From: Streptococcus mitis
GTDB lineage: Bacteria > Bacillota > Bacilli > Lactobacillales > Streptococcaceae
Direction: 5' to 3'
NCBI GenBank assembly: GCA_001914195.1
Contig: MKYF01000028.1
Location: 62,001-126,000 of the forward strand
Length of the DNA: 64,000 bases
A model generated the notes under the pieces. It was not told the DNA's origin. It made no database searches and was given only the letters and a program-made list of their open reading frames with translations. The translations under genes were made by a program, and so were the position numbers. Within the stretch, counting starts at the first letter, position 1. The number at the start of each line of letters is the position of its first letter. Shown in pieces: positions 7,939-16,136 of this stretch.

Positions 7939-8027
7939 TTTTTGCTCTGTTTTCATTAGACAGAAACAAAAACTCAACCCCCTTTCATAACAGGAAATTC
8001 TTTTCCAAGTCAATCTTCTTTTCGATC

Positions 8028-8657
8028 TTATTTCGTACCGAACAAGCGGTCCCCAGCATCTCCAAGACCTGGAACGATATAACCGTGTTCGTTCAAGCGT
8101 TCATCCAAGGCTGCTGTAAAGATTTCTACATCCGGATGAGCTTCTTGAAGGGCTTTTACACCTTCTGGAGCAGATACAAGGCAGACAAATTTGATATTTG
8201 ATGCGCCACGTTTTTTAAGAGAATCAACAGCCAAGATTGCTGAGCCACCTGTTGCCAACATTGGATCTACTACAAAAATTTGACGTTGGTCAATATCTTC
8301 AGGCAATTTTACCAAGTACTCAACTGGTTGAAGTGTTTCTTCATCACGGTACATACCGATATGACCAACTTTAGCAGCTGGAACCAAGCTCAAGAGACCA
8401 TCAACCATCCCGATACCTGCACGCAAGATTGGAACGATGGCCAATTTCTTACCTGCCAATTGTTTTTGAACTGTTTTTGTAATTGGTGTTTCGATTTCCA
8501 CATCTTCTAGTGGAAGATCACGAAGTACTTCATACCCCATCAACATTGCAATCTCATCTACTAGCTCACGAAAAGCTTTTGTAGAAGTATCTGTACGACG
8601 CAAGATTGACAATTTGTGTTGAATCAGCGGGTGATTAATAACTTCAATTTTTCCCAT
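8028..8657 (-). CDS. upp: Uracil phosphoribosyltransferase
   Basis: Converts uracil and PRPP to UMP (pyrimidine salvage). The PRPP loop VVDPMLATGGSA is near residue 130 and the uracil-binding end is YIVPGLGDAGDRLFGTK. I start it at ATG 8657 (MGKIEVINHP, 209 residues), because GAAGGA lies 8-10 nt upstream and homologs start here. A TTG seven codons further up has no SD of its own. It is monocistronic, between comEB and clpP. Confidence 0.96.
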   Translation of the reverse strand: MGKIEVINHPLIQHKLSILRRTDTSTKAFRELVDEIAMLMGYEVLRDLPLEDVEIETPITKTVQKQLAGKKLAIVPILRAGIGMVDGLLSLVPAAKVGHIGMYRDEETLQPVEYLVKLPEDIDQRQIFVVDPMLATGGSAILAVDSLKKRGASNIKFVCLVSAPEGVKALQEAHPDVEIFTAALDERLNEHGYIVPGLGDAGDRLFGTK

Positions 8658-8690
8658 TTTTGGAATTCCTTCTTTCAATTTATTCTTCTT

Positions 8691-8699
8691 ATTATACCA
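8691..8699 (-). promoter_or_regulatory. Extended -10 promoter of upp, fused to the comEB terminator
   Basis: Minus strand TGGTATAAT (-10 at 8691-8696) starts within the T-run of the terminator at 8698-8730, the same arrangement as between clpP and the ylbG-family gene. Confidence 0.75.
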
Positions 8700-8730
8700 A
8701 AAAACGGTTTAAAAATCTTTCTAAACCATT
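8698..8730 (-). terminator. comEB terminator
   Basis: Minus strand AATGGTTTA (8722-8730) pairs with TAAACCGTT (8703-8711) with one G-T pair, followed by a T-run. Confidence 0.8.
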
Positions 8731-8745
8731 TATTTTTGATAATTT

Positions 8746-9213
8746 TTACATTAAATCTGCCTCTTTAAGAGCTCCCTGTACTGTCTCAAGTGGTAGATGG
8801 GTCAATTCTGTTCCCTTTTCTTGATAAAGGTATTGGGCGTAGTCGTCCATTCGGTACTGGTTAATATAAACCACGCGCTTACAGCCGACCTGAAGCAATT
8901 GTTTTGTACAGTTCAGACAAGGAAAATGGGTTACATAGGCCGTAAAACCTTTAGGAACACCACGTTCTGCACCTTGGAGAATGGCATTGACCTCAGCGTG
9001 AAGGGTGCGAACACAGTGGCCTTCGATGACCAGACATTCGTGATCAATACAATGCTCAGTCCCTGACACCGAACCATTGTAACCAGTGGAAATAACTTTA
9101 TTATCCTTAACCAAAATTGCACCCACTTTAGCGCGTTTACAAGTGGAACGATTGGCAATTAGTAGGGCTTGGGCTGCAAAATACTCATCCCAGGCTAGTC
9201 TTTTTTCAGTCAT
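8746..9213 (-). CDS. comEB: dCMP deaminase family protein ComEB
   Basis: A 155-residue zinc-dependent deaminase making dUMP from dCMP, which feeds thymidylate synthesis. The Zn and catalytic site is HAEVNAI (about residue 71, with Glu as proton shuttle) together with FPCLNC (about 98-103). The N-terminal KRAKVGAILVKDNKVISTGYNG is typical of the family. The comEB name comes from synteny in competence operons; no competence role is implied here. It lies 18 bp downstream of the TetR gene and may be cotranscribed with it. Confidence 0.9.
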   Translation of the reverse strand: MTEKRLAWDEYFAAQALLIANRSTCKRAKVGAILVKDNKVISTGYNGSVSGTEHCIDHECLVIEGHCVRTLHAEVNAILQGAERGVPKGFTAYVTHFPCLNCTKQLLQVGCKRVVYINQYRMDDYAQYLYQEKGTELTHLPLETVQGALKEADLM

Positions 9214-9231
9214 CTCTTTTCTCCTTTTTCT

Positions 9232-9789
9232 CTATTTTTTAAAAAATGGTAACCGTAAATCTGCAATCTTTTCAGCTGGTACCTTCATGCCATCCTTGAT
9301 CCATTTTAGGAGGACAGAGACGATGGCTGAACTCCAAAAGGAATGAAGATAAGAGCTGACACCTTTTGATTTTCCATGGTATTTTTCTAGAAATTCCTGC
9401 ATGGCTTGGACAAAGATTTTTTCCAGATGGTAATCCAAGGCCAATTGAATCACTCTGGCTTCTTTTCTTGCCTCTCGGAAAAGGTGAACCCAGACCAGAT
9501 AAAGATCTGTCTTTAGATCGTAATGATGCAACTGTTCCATAATATTGTGAACACTCCGTTTAAAGACACTCTCTAAAATTTCCTCTTTGGAATCATAATT
9601 GCGGTAAAAGGCTGCACGCGAAACGCCTGCACGTTTGACCAATTCAGAAATACTAATCTTGGTCAGGTCCTTTTTTTCCAAGAGTTGCAAGAGGGCTGTT
9701 TCGATTGCTTCTCTGGTTAATAAATTGGATTCTTGGTTTGATTTTCTGAGATTTTCAAGAGACTTTTCAGAGATTCTACGTTCAGACAT
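9232..9789 (-). CDS. TetR/AcrR family transcriptional regulator
   Basis: A 185-residue DNA-binding regulator. The helix-turn-helix is at about residues 25-70 (TREAIETALLQLLEKKDLTKISISELVKRAGVSRAAFYRNYDSKEEIL). The C-terminal half is a ligand and dimer domain with no recognisable ligand motif. It is divergent from the degV gene, and a perfect inverted repeat in the 124-bp gap is a candidate operator. The SD before its ATG is weak. Confidence 0.85.
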   Translation of the reverse strand: MSERRISEKSLENLRKSNQESNLLTREAIETALLQLLEKKDLTKISISELVKRAGVSRAAFYRNYDSKEEILESVFKRSVHNIMEQLHHYDLKTDLYLVWVHLFREARKEARVIQLALDYHLEKIFVQAMQEFLEKYHGKSKGVSSYLHSFWSSAIVSVLLKWIKDGMKVPAEKIADLRLPFFKK

Positions 9790-9848
9790 AACATTTTCTT
9801 TCTACTTGTCACAACAGACGGATGAGGCTTTTGTTTCAAGGGTTTTCA

Positions 9849-9900
9849 TGATATAATTGTAAAAAAAGACAGAACCTTTGTCAATGTATAACTGACAAAG
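9849..9900 (+). promoter_or_regulatory. degV promoter and candidate TetR operator
   Basis: Extended -10 TGATATAAT (9849-9857) is followed, near the expected +1, by the perfect inverted repeat CTTTGTCA (9876-9883), 9-nt spacer, TGACAAAG (9893-9900). A palindrome placed just downstream of a promoter and beside a divergent TetR gene is a typical repressor site. Which regulator binds it is inference. Confidence 0.7.
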
Positions 9901-9913
9901 ATGGAGAATTTCT

Positions 9914-10759
9914 ATGACTTGGAAGATTATTGCTGACTCTGGTTGTGATTATCGTCAGCTGGCAACACCAGCTATTGACACAACCTTTGTAAGCGTCCCC
10001 TTAACCATTCAAGTAGCTGATCAGGTCTTTGTTGATGATGCCAATCTTGATATTGACCAAATGATGGAAACCATGTATGCAACCGCAGAAGCTTCAAAAT
10101 CAGCCTGTCCAAGCCCAGATGATTATTTGCGAGCATTTGAAGGTGCCAAAAACATTTTCCTAGTAACCATCACTGGCACTCTTTCTGGCAGTCACAATAG
10201 TGCTCAACTAGCTAAGAATATTTATCTAGAAGACCATCCTGATACTAAGATTCATGTGATTGATAGTTTGTCTGCTGGCGGTGAAGTTGACTTGCTTGTA
10301 GAAAAATTAAATGACTTGATTGACCAGGGCTTATCTTTTGAAGAAGTGGTTAAAGCTATCACTGCCTATCAAGAAAAAACCAAGTTGCTCTTTGTCCTAG
10401 CCAAAGTCGATAACTTGGTGAAGAACGGCCGTTTGAGCAAACTTATCGGTACGGTCGTTGGCCTTCTCAATATCCGTATGGTTGGGGAAGCTAGTGAAAC
10501 TGGAACCCTCGAATTGCTACAAAAAGCAAGAGGAACAAAGAAATCGATTCAGGCAGCCTATGAAGAGTTGATAAAAGCTGGATATGCTGGTGGTCGTATT
10601 GTCATGGCCCAACGCAATAACGAGAAATGTTGCCAACAGCTTTCAGACCGAATCCGTGAAAATTTCCCACAGGCGGATATTAAAATTCTCCCAACATCTG
10701 GTCTCTGCAGTTTTTATGCAGAAGATGGTGGTTTGCTGATGGGATATGAAATTGATTAA
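9914..10759 (+). CDS. DegV family fatty-acid-binding protein
   Basis: A 281-residue cytosolic protein. DegV/FakB proteins hold a fatty acid for phosphorylation by the FakA kinase, feeding exogenous fatty acids into membrane lipid. The N-terminal MTWKIIADSGCDY is the family start. TITGTLSGSHNSAQLA (about residues 91-106) is the conserved binding loop, followed by VIDSLSAGGEVDLLVEKL and a C-terminal YAEDGGLLMGYEID. SD TGGAG lies 8 nt before ATG. Several DegV paralogs occur per genome and I cannot assign this one to a FakB number. Confidence 0.9.
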   Translation: MTWKIIADSGCDYRQLATPAIDTTFVSVPLTIQVADQVFVDDANLDIDQMMETMYATAEASKSACPSPDDYLRAFEGAKNIFLVTITGTLSGSHNSAQLAKNIYLEDHPDTKIHVIDSLSAGGEVDLLVEKLNDLIDQGLSFEEVVKAITAYQEKTKLLFVLAKVDNLVKNGRLSKLIGTVVGLLNIRMVGEASETGTLELLQKARGTKKSIQAAYEELIKAGYAGGRIVMAQRNNEKCCQQLSDRIRENFPQADIKILPTSGLCSFYAEDGGLLMGYEID

Positions 10760-10769
10760 TTGCATTCTT

Positions 10770-10800
10770 AACAAGAGGTGACTTCATCTCTTGTTTTTTT
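10770..10800 (+). terminator. degV terminator
   Basis: AACAAGAG (10770-10777) pairs with CTCTTGTT (10788-10795), followed by a T-run to 10800. The next promoter begins two bases later. Confidence 0.85.
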
Positions 10801-10801
10801 G

Positions 10802-10810
10802 TGGTACAAT
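10802..10810 (+). promoter_or_regulatory. Extended -10 promoter giving a leaderless mRNA
   Basis: TGGTACAAT (10802-10810) is followed by only six bases (AGAGCT) and the ATG at 10817. Transcription starts about 7 nt after the -10, so the mRNA should begin at or next to the start codon. No SD is present. Confidence 0.75.
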
Positions 10811-10816
10811 AGAGCT

Positions 10817-11989
10817 ATGAAACATTTTGATACTATTGTCATCGGTGGGGGACCTGCTGGTATGATGGCTACGATTTCCAGTAGCTTTTATGGTCAGAAA
10901 ACCCTCCTCATCGAAAAAAATCGGAAACTTGGAAAAAAATTAGCTGGGACTGGTGGCGGACGTTGCAATGTCACTAACAACGGAACTCTAGATGACCTAC
11001 TAGCTGGAATCCCTGGAAATGGGCGCTTTCTTTATAGTGTCTTCTCCCAATTTGATAACCATGATATCATCAACTTTTTTACTGAAAATGGTGTTAAACT
11101 TAAGGTCGAAGACCACGGTCGTGTCTTTCCGGCTAGTGACAAGTCTCGTACCATTATTGAAGCCTTGGAGAAGAAAATCACTGAGCTAGGTGGCCAAGTT
11201 GCTACTCAAACAGAAATTGTTTCGGTTAAAAAGGTAGACGACCAGTTTGTCCTTAAATCCACAGATCAAACCTTCACTTGTGAGAAACTCATTGTCACAA
11301 CAGGTGGGAAATCCTATCCTTCCACTGGTTCGACTGGTTTTGGTCACGAGATTGCCCGCCATTTTAAGCATACCATTACCGAGCTTGAGGCTGCTGAAAG
11401 TCCTTTATTGACAGATTTTCTACACAAGGCGCTTCAGGGGATTTCACTAGACGATGTTACCTTAAGTTATGGTAAGCATGTCATCACTCACGATTTGCTC
11501 TTTACCCACTTTGGTTTGTCAGGCCCTGCTGCCCTACGTATGTCTAGCTTTGTACAGGGTGGGGAGGTTCTCTCGCTAGATGTTTTGCCTCAACTTTCTG
11601 AGAAGAACTTGGCTACATTTCTAGAAGAAAATCGGGAAAAATCCTTGAAAAATGCTTTAAGAACCTTGTTGCCAGAACGCTTGGCAGAATTTTTTGCGCA
11701 AGGCTATCCTGACAAAGTCAAACAGTTGACTGAAAAGGAACGAGAACAACTTCTCCAGTCTATCAAGGGACTTAAAATCCCTGTGACCGGTAAAATGTCC
11801 TTAGCTAAATCCTTTGTTACCAAGGGTGGAGTCAGTCTTAAGGAAATCAATCCTAAAACTCTGGAAAGTAAGCTGGTACCTGGACTCCACTTTGCTGGTG
11901 AGGTACTGGATATCAACGCCCACACAGGTGGCTTTAACATCACTTCTGCCCTCTGCACCGGCTGGGTGGCAGGATCAAACCCAATCTAA
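10817..11989 (+). CDS. NAD(P)/FAD-dependent oxidoreductase, HI0933/BaiN-like flavoprotein
   Basis: A 390-residue flavoprotein of unknown substrate. The FAD-binding Rossmann motif is DTIVIGGGPAGMMATIS at residues 4-20. GTGGGRCNVTN (about 46-56) and the C-terminal GLHFAGEVLDINAHTGGFNI are the HI0933 family signatures. I begin at ATG 10817, because the -10 box lies directly before it; the in-frame codons upstream include the terminator of the previous gene. The leaderless start is unusual but fits the promoter. Confidence 0.88.
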   Translation: MKHFDTIVIGGGPAGMMATISSSFYGQKTLLIEKNRKLGKKLAGTGGGRCNVTNNGTLDDLLAGIPGNGRFLYSVFSQFDNHDIINFFTENGVKLKVEDHGRVFPASDKSRTIIEALEKKITELGGQVATQTEIVSVKKVDDQFVLKSTDQTFTCEKLIVTTGGKSYPSTGSTGFGHEIARHFKHTITELEAAESPLLTDFLHKALQGISLDDVTLSYGKHVITHDLLFTHFGLSGPAALRMSSFVQGGEVLSLDVLPQLSEKNLATFLEENREKSLKNALRTLLPERLAEFFAQGYPDKVKQLTEKEREQLLQSIKGLKIPVTGKMSLAKSFVTKGGVSLKEINPKTLESKLVPGLHFAGEVLDINAHTGGFNITSALCTGWVAGSNPI

Positions 11990-12038
11990 AATATACATTA
12001 CTAAACGGAACAATCCGCCCCAAAAGAAAGGAACTACT

Positions 12039-12560
12039 TTGGAACATATTATCTTGCTAAGGGGAGTGACTCCTAATGGAAAAAATGCTATCCCTAAAAT
12101 GTCTTATCTAGTAGATATCTTGACAGAAGCTGGTTTTCAACAAGTTCGAACTTATATTCAAAGTGGAAATATTATTCTTGAAAGTAACTTAGCTCTCGAA
12201 GACATACGAGAACAAGTTCATACTCTAATAAAGGAAAAGATTGGAGCCGATCTCAAAATAATCATTAAGAATAAGGATATTTTTAAAAACATTGTCCAAG
12301 AAAATCCGTTTGGAGAACACTATCTTTATGACCGTGTACACGTGATTTTTTATCAAGAACCTATTCAAAGTCTCCCTTTAGAAAAATTGAAAATTGATTA
12401 CGGTGAAGAAGAAATTTGTATCGGTAACCATTGTCTTTACCTCTATCTCCCTAGAACTGCAAAACAAAAGAAACTCCATACCAACTATCTTGAAAAGCTT
12501 TTTAATGTAGATTTGACCATGCGAAAACTAAATGTAGTAGAAAAATTATTAAGCAAGTAG
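12039..12560 (+). CDS. DUF1697 family protein
   Basis: A 173-residue protein. The core matches the DUF1697 family: LLRGVTPNGKNAIPK, MSYLVDILTEAGFQQVRTYIQSGNIIL, then VNDV-like VHVIFYQEP and YLYLPRTAKQKKLHTNYLEKLF. The role is unknown. It starts with TTG at 12039-12041, behind AAAGGAACT; no ATG fits the family N-terminus. The gene is 49 bp past the flavoprotein gene, so cotranscription is likely. Confidence 0.82.
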   Translation: MEHIILLRGVTPNGKNAIPKMSYLVDILTEAGFQQVRTYIQSGNIILESNLALEDIREQVHTLIKEKIGADLKIIIKNKDIFKNIVQENPFGEHYLYDRVHVIFYQEPIQSLPLEKLKIDYGEEEICIGNHCLYLYLPRTAKQKKLHTNYLEKLFNVDLTMRKLNVVEKLLSK

Positions 12561-12575
12561 TGCTTGAATTTAGTA

Positions 12576-12603
12576 AAAATCGGAAGAATACTCCTCCGAT
12601 TTT
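12576..12603. terminator. Bidirectional terminator between the DUF1697 and MerR genes
   Basis: AAAATCGGA (12576-12584) pairs with TCCGATTTT (12595-12603). T-runs on both strands serve the converging genes. It overlaps the MerR stop codon (12602-12604). Confidence 0.85.
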
Positions 12604-13342
12604 ATTTTGTCTGAGTTTGGACATAATGAGCGATCACATCTGATGTGTACTGGGCTGTACCAGGTCCAAATTTATCAATATTTTCCTTAAACTCTGGATT
12701 ATAGACGTATCCCTTGCCGATATATCCGAAGACCTCAACAGAACAATCAAATCCATAAGTACGAATGGCTTGCAAGAGTTTGGCTGCTTGCTCTTGGTTT
12801 TCTGTTGCTGTTGCAGGCAGACCAGCTTGAAGATTTTGTGCCAAAGCTTGAAAAACTTGGTTGAAGGCAGCCGTAGCCTCGTCTTCGTGACCTTTTTGAC
12901 GTTCGAGTGCTTTATCCATGACTTCTTGTCCATATTTCTCTACCGCCTCTTGGTGGTATTTTTGATGATCTTGATAGTTAAATCCTGCGAATTTCTCTTG
13001 AATAGTCATTTCTCTTTCTCCTTTATGTTCTTGAATGGTTTTTTGCAAGGTGGAAATCAAGGTATCCAGATGTTGCCTTTCTCTGGTCAAATAGTCCAAC
13101 TGTCTGATCAAGTGAGGCAACAAATCTGATCTATCTTCCTTTAACAGCTCTGCTATTTTTTCTAAAGAAAAACCTAGATATTTATAGTAAAGAATAACCT
13201 GAAGGCGTTCCAAATCCTCTTGACTGTAGGTTCGATAGCCGTTTTCCGACTTTAAAGGAACCAAAAGTCCTATCTTATCGTAGTGGTGCAGAGTCTTGAC
13301 AGAGACTCCCGAAAGCTGCGCAGCTTCTTTTATATGGTACAT
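12602..13342 (-). CDS. MerR family regulator with TipAS-type C-terminal domain
   Basis: A 246-residue activator. The MerR helix-turn-helix is at residues 1-70 (MYHIKEAAQLSGVSVKTLHHYDKIGLLVP, then NGYRTYSQEDLERLQVI). A linker coiled coil at about 75-110 leads into a TipAS/antibiotic-recognition-like domain (about 120-246), here with FNYQDHQKYHQEAVEKYGQE. Such proteins sense drugs or other hydrophobic ligands. I take ATG 13342 because AAGGAGG lies 7 nt upstream; ten more in-frame codons upstream lie in the BOX repeat. Confidence 0.88.
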   Translation of the reverse strand: MYHIKEAAQLSGVSVKTLHHYDKIGLLVPLKSENGYRTYSQEDLERLQVILYYKYLGFSLEKIAELLKEDRSDLLPHLIRQLDYLTRERQHLDTLISTLQKTIQEHKGEREMTIQEKFAGFNYQDHQKYHQEAVEKYGQEVMDKALERQKGHEDEATAAFNQVFQALAQNLQAGLPATATENQEQAAKLLQAIRTYGFDCSVEVFGYIGKGYVYNPEFKENIDKFGPGTAQYTSDVIAHYVQTQTK

Positions 13343-13354
13343 GGTTTCCTCCTT

Positions 13355-13468
13355 ATACTCAATGAAAATCAAAGAGCAAACTAGGAAGCTAGCCGTAGGT
13401 TGCTCAAAACACCGTTTTGAGGTTGCAGATGAATGCTGACGTGGTTTGAAGAGATTTTCGAAGAGTAT
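13355..13468. repeat. BOX element (A and C modules)
   Basis: Runs from ATACTCAATGAAAATCAAAG to GATTTTCGAAGAGTAT, with the typical GCTAGCC and TTGCTCAAAACA inner parts. One of three near-identical copies here. It sits directly before the SD of the MerR gene, so it is part of that 5' region. BOX repeats are found in pneumococcus and close relatives. Confidence 0.93.
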
Positions 13469-13556
13469 TACATTGATAGTATAACCCCTCCCCTTAGGTC
13501 AGAGTCAAGCGATTTTGCGAAATTTTTTACTTTATCATAACATGAAATTGGTTTTC

Positions 13557-13585
13557 TTGACAGACCTTAGAAAACATGATAGGAT
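13557..13585 (+). promoter_or_regulatory. Promoter of the sodium symporter gene
   Basis: TTGACA (13557-13562), 17-nt spacer, TAGGAT (13580-13585), with TG two bases before the -10. The expected 5' leader is about 100 nt. Confidence 0.8.
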
Positions 13586-13691
13586 AGTCAAGTCTATCAA
13601 TCAAAAGAAACGCTCATTTTGAGTACTTATGAGGCTATTTGCCAAGGGCAGTAGCTTTTTCTTTTGTAACACTAATTTTAGGAGTTTAACT

Positions 13692-15032
13692 ATGTCTGAA
13701 AAATCGCAATGGGGTTCTAAACTGGGCTTTATTCTAGCATCTGCTGGTTCAGCAATCGGACTTGGAGCTGTTTGGAAATTTCCCTATATGACTGCTGCTA
13801 ACGGTGGAGGAGGCTTTTTACTGGTCTTTCTCATTTCCACTATTCTAATCGGTTTCCCCCTATTGCTAGCTGAATTTGCCCTCGGCCGAAGTGCTGGTGT
13901 CTCAGCTATCAAAACCTTTGGAAAACTGGGCAAGAATAGCAAGTACAACTTTATCGGTTGGATTGGTGCCTTTGCCCTCTTTATCCTCTTATCTTTCTAC
14001 AGTGTTATTGGAGGATGGATTTTAGTCTATCTAGGCATTGAGTTTGGAAAATTGTTCCAACTTGGTGGAACGGGGGATTATGCTCAGTTATTTACTTCAA
14101 TCATTTCAAATCCAGCCATTGCCCTAGGAGCCCAAGCAACCTTTATATTATTAAATATCTTTATTGTATCACGTGGGGTTCAAAAAGGGATTGAAAGAGC
14201 TTCCAAGGTCATGATGCCCCTGCTCTTTATCATCTTTGTTGTCATCATCGGGCGCTCTCTCAGTTTGCCAAATGCCATGGAAGGGGTTCTTTACTTCCTA
14301 AAACCAGACTTCTCTAAGCTGACAAGTGCTGGTCTCCTCTATGCTCTGGGACAATCTTTCTTTGCCCTCTCACTAGGGGTTACAGCCATGCTGACCTATG
14401 CTTCTTATTTGGACAAAAAAACCAATCTAGTCCAGTCAGGGATTTCCATCGTAGTCATGAATATTTCAGTATCTATCATGGCGGGTCTAGCCATTTTCCC
14501 AGCCATGTCAGCTTTCAATATCCAATCTGAAGGGGGACCGAGCCTGCTCTTTATCGTCTTGCCTCAGCTCTTTGACAAGATGCCTTTTGGAACCATTTTC
14601 TACATCCTCTTCCTCATGCTCTTCCTCTTTGCGACGGTCACTTCTTCTGTCGTTATGTTGGAAATCAATGTAGGCAATATCACCAATCAGGACAACAGCA
14701 AGCGTGCCAAGTGGAGTACTATTTTAGGAATCTTGACCTTTGTCTTTGGAATTCCTTCAGCCCTTTCTTACGGTGTCATGGCGGATGTTCACATCTTTGG
14801 AAAGACCTTCTTTGACGCTATGGACTTCTTGGTTTCTAATCTCCTCATGCCATTTGGTGCTCTCTGCCTTTCACTTTTTACAGGCTACATCTTCAAAAAG
14901 GCTCTTGCTATGGAGGAACTCCATCTAGATGAAACAGCATGGAAACAGGGACTTTTCCAAGTCTGGCTCTTCCTTCTTCGTTTTATCATTCCAATTATCA
15001 TCATCGTGGTCTTCATCGCCCAATTTATGTAA
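13692..15032 (+). CDS. Neurotransmitter:sodium symporter (NSS) family transporter
   Basis: A 446-residue membrane protein that couples Na+ entry to uptake of an amino acid or related solute, LeuT-like. The first segment LGFILASAGSAIGLGAVWKFPYMTAANGGGGF is the family signature (Na+ and substrate site of TM1), with GFPLLLAEFALGRS next. About 11 membrane segments are visible, ending with IIPIIIIVVFIAQFM. I start at ATG 13692 because AGGAG lies 7 nt upstream; the 21 upstream in-frame codons have no SD. Substrate unknown. Confidence 0.9.
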   Translation: MSEKSQWGSKLGFILASAGSAIGLGAVWKFPYMTAANGGGGFLLVFLISTILIGFPLLLAEFALGRSAGVSAIKTFGKLGKNSKYNFIGWIGAFALFILLSFYSVIGGWILVYLGIEFGKLFQLGGTGDYAQLFTSIISNPAIALGAQATFILLNIFIVSRGVQKGIERASKVMMPLLFIIFVVIIGRSLSLPNAMEGVLYFLKPDFSKLTSAGLLYALGQSFFALSLGVTAMLTYASYLDKKTNLVQSGISIVVMNISVSIMAGLAIFPAMSAFNIQSEGGPSLLFIVLPQLFDKMPFGTIFYILFLMLFLFATVTSSVVMLEINVGNITNQDNSKRAKWSTILGILTFVFGIPSALSYGVMADVHIFGKTFFDAMDFLVSNLLMPFGALCLSLFTGYIFKKALAMEELHLDETAWKQGLFQVWLFLLRFIIPIIIIVVFIAQFM

Positions 15033-15034
15033 TC

Positions 15035-15073
15035 AAAAAGGACTTGAGTAATGAACTCAGGCCCTTTCTTTTT
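15035..15073. terminator. Terminator between the symporter gene and manA
   Basis: AAAAGGAcTTGAGT pairs with ACTCAggCCcTTTctttt around a short loop, between converging genes; the T-rich arm favours the plus strand. It overlaps the end of manA by two bases. Confidence 0.75.
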
Positions 15074-16016
15074 ATGGATGGCTAACAATCAATTCCAGAC
15101 CTTGCCCTTCCAATGTCCAAGCTTCAACATCACTTGGTAGGATAAAGTGGCTACCTTTTTGGATTGGATAATTTTTCCCGTCAACAGTTAGTTGACCTTG
15201 ACCAGCCAAGACACTCAACAAACTGTAGTCAGCTGTCTTTTCGAAGTCAACTTTTCCAGTAATTTCCCACTTGTAAACTGCGAAGAAATCATTGGATACA
15301 AGGAGAGTGGAACGTAAATCATCTGCTTTGATAGTTACAGGACGGCTATTGGCAGGCTCGCCAATATTCAAGACATCGATAGATTTTTCAAGGTGAAGTT
15401 CACGCAAGTTGCCATTATCATCCTTACGGTCAAAGTCATAGACACGGTAAGTGGTATCGCTAGATTGTTGTGTTTCAAGGATCAAGATGCCCGCACCAAT
15501 AGCATGCATGGTGCCACTTGGCACATAGAAAAAATCTCCAGCTTTAACTGGTACTTTGGTCAACAGACCATCCCAGTCTTTCGCTTCGATTTGCTGACGG
15601 AGTTCTTCTTTTGACTTGGCATTGTGACCGTAGATAATCTCTGAACCTTCATCCGCAGCGATGATGTACCAGCATTCCGTTTTTCCAAGTTCGCCTTCAT
15701 GCTCCAGTCCATAAGCATCGTCTGGGTGAACTTGGACACTGAGCCAGTCGTTAGCATCCAGAATCTTAGTCAAAAGTGGAAATACAGGCTCAGGACGATT
15801 GCCAAACAATTCACGATGTTCCGCATACAAAGTAGCGAGGTCTGTTCCCTGGTAGCGTCCATTGGCAACTTTAGAGACACCATTTGGATGGGCTGAGATG
15901 GCCCAATATTCTCCGATTTTTTCACTTGGGATGTCATAACCAAACTCATCACGTAGCTTGGTACCACCCCAGATTTTTTCTTGCATAACTGATTGTAAAA
16001 ATAATGGTTCTGACAT
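15072..16016 (-). CDS. manA: Mannose-6-phosphate isomerase, class I
   Basis: Interconverts mannose 6-phosphate and fructose 6-phosphate. A 314-residue cupin enzyme of the short Gram-positive type. Zn ligands are visible in LSVQVHPDDAY (Gln and His, about residue 95), in LGKTECWYII (Glu, about 113) and in PSGTMHAIGAG (His, about 171). An extended -10 promoter (TGCTATAAT, 16047-16055) lies just upstream. It is monocistronic and next to a broken beta-glucosidase gene. Confidence 0.95.
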   Translation of the reverse strand: MSEPLFLQSVMQEKIWGGTKLRDEFGYDIPSEKIGEYWAISAHPNGVSKVANGRYQGTDLATLYAEHRELFGNRPEPVFPLLTKILDANDWLSVQVHPDDAYGLEHEGELGKTECWYIIAADEGSEIIYGHNAKSKEELRQQIEAKDWDGLLTKVPVKAGDFFYVPSGTMHAIGAGILILETQQSSDTTYRVYDFDRKDDNGNLRELHLEKSIDVLNIGEPANSRPVTIKADDLRSTLLVSNDFFAVYKWEITGKVDFEKTADYSLLSVLAGQGQLTVDGKNYPIQKGSHFILPSDVEAWTLEGQGLELIVSHP

Positions 16017-16046
16017 GTCGATCTCCTGTCTGATTTTTCTCCCCTC

Positions 16047-16055
16047 ATTATAGCA
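16047..16055 (-). promoter_or_regulatory. Extended -10 promoter of manA
   Basis: Minus strand TGCTATAAT (TATAAT at 16047-16052). There is no clear -35 box, but a T-run lies just upstream. Confidence 0.7.
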
Positions 16056-16136
16056 AAAAGCTCCATCTAATTGAACTCTTTTTCACATATTATAAAGTAG
16101 GGAGAAGATTTTATAAAAATAGTGAACAAATGTGCT

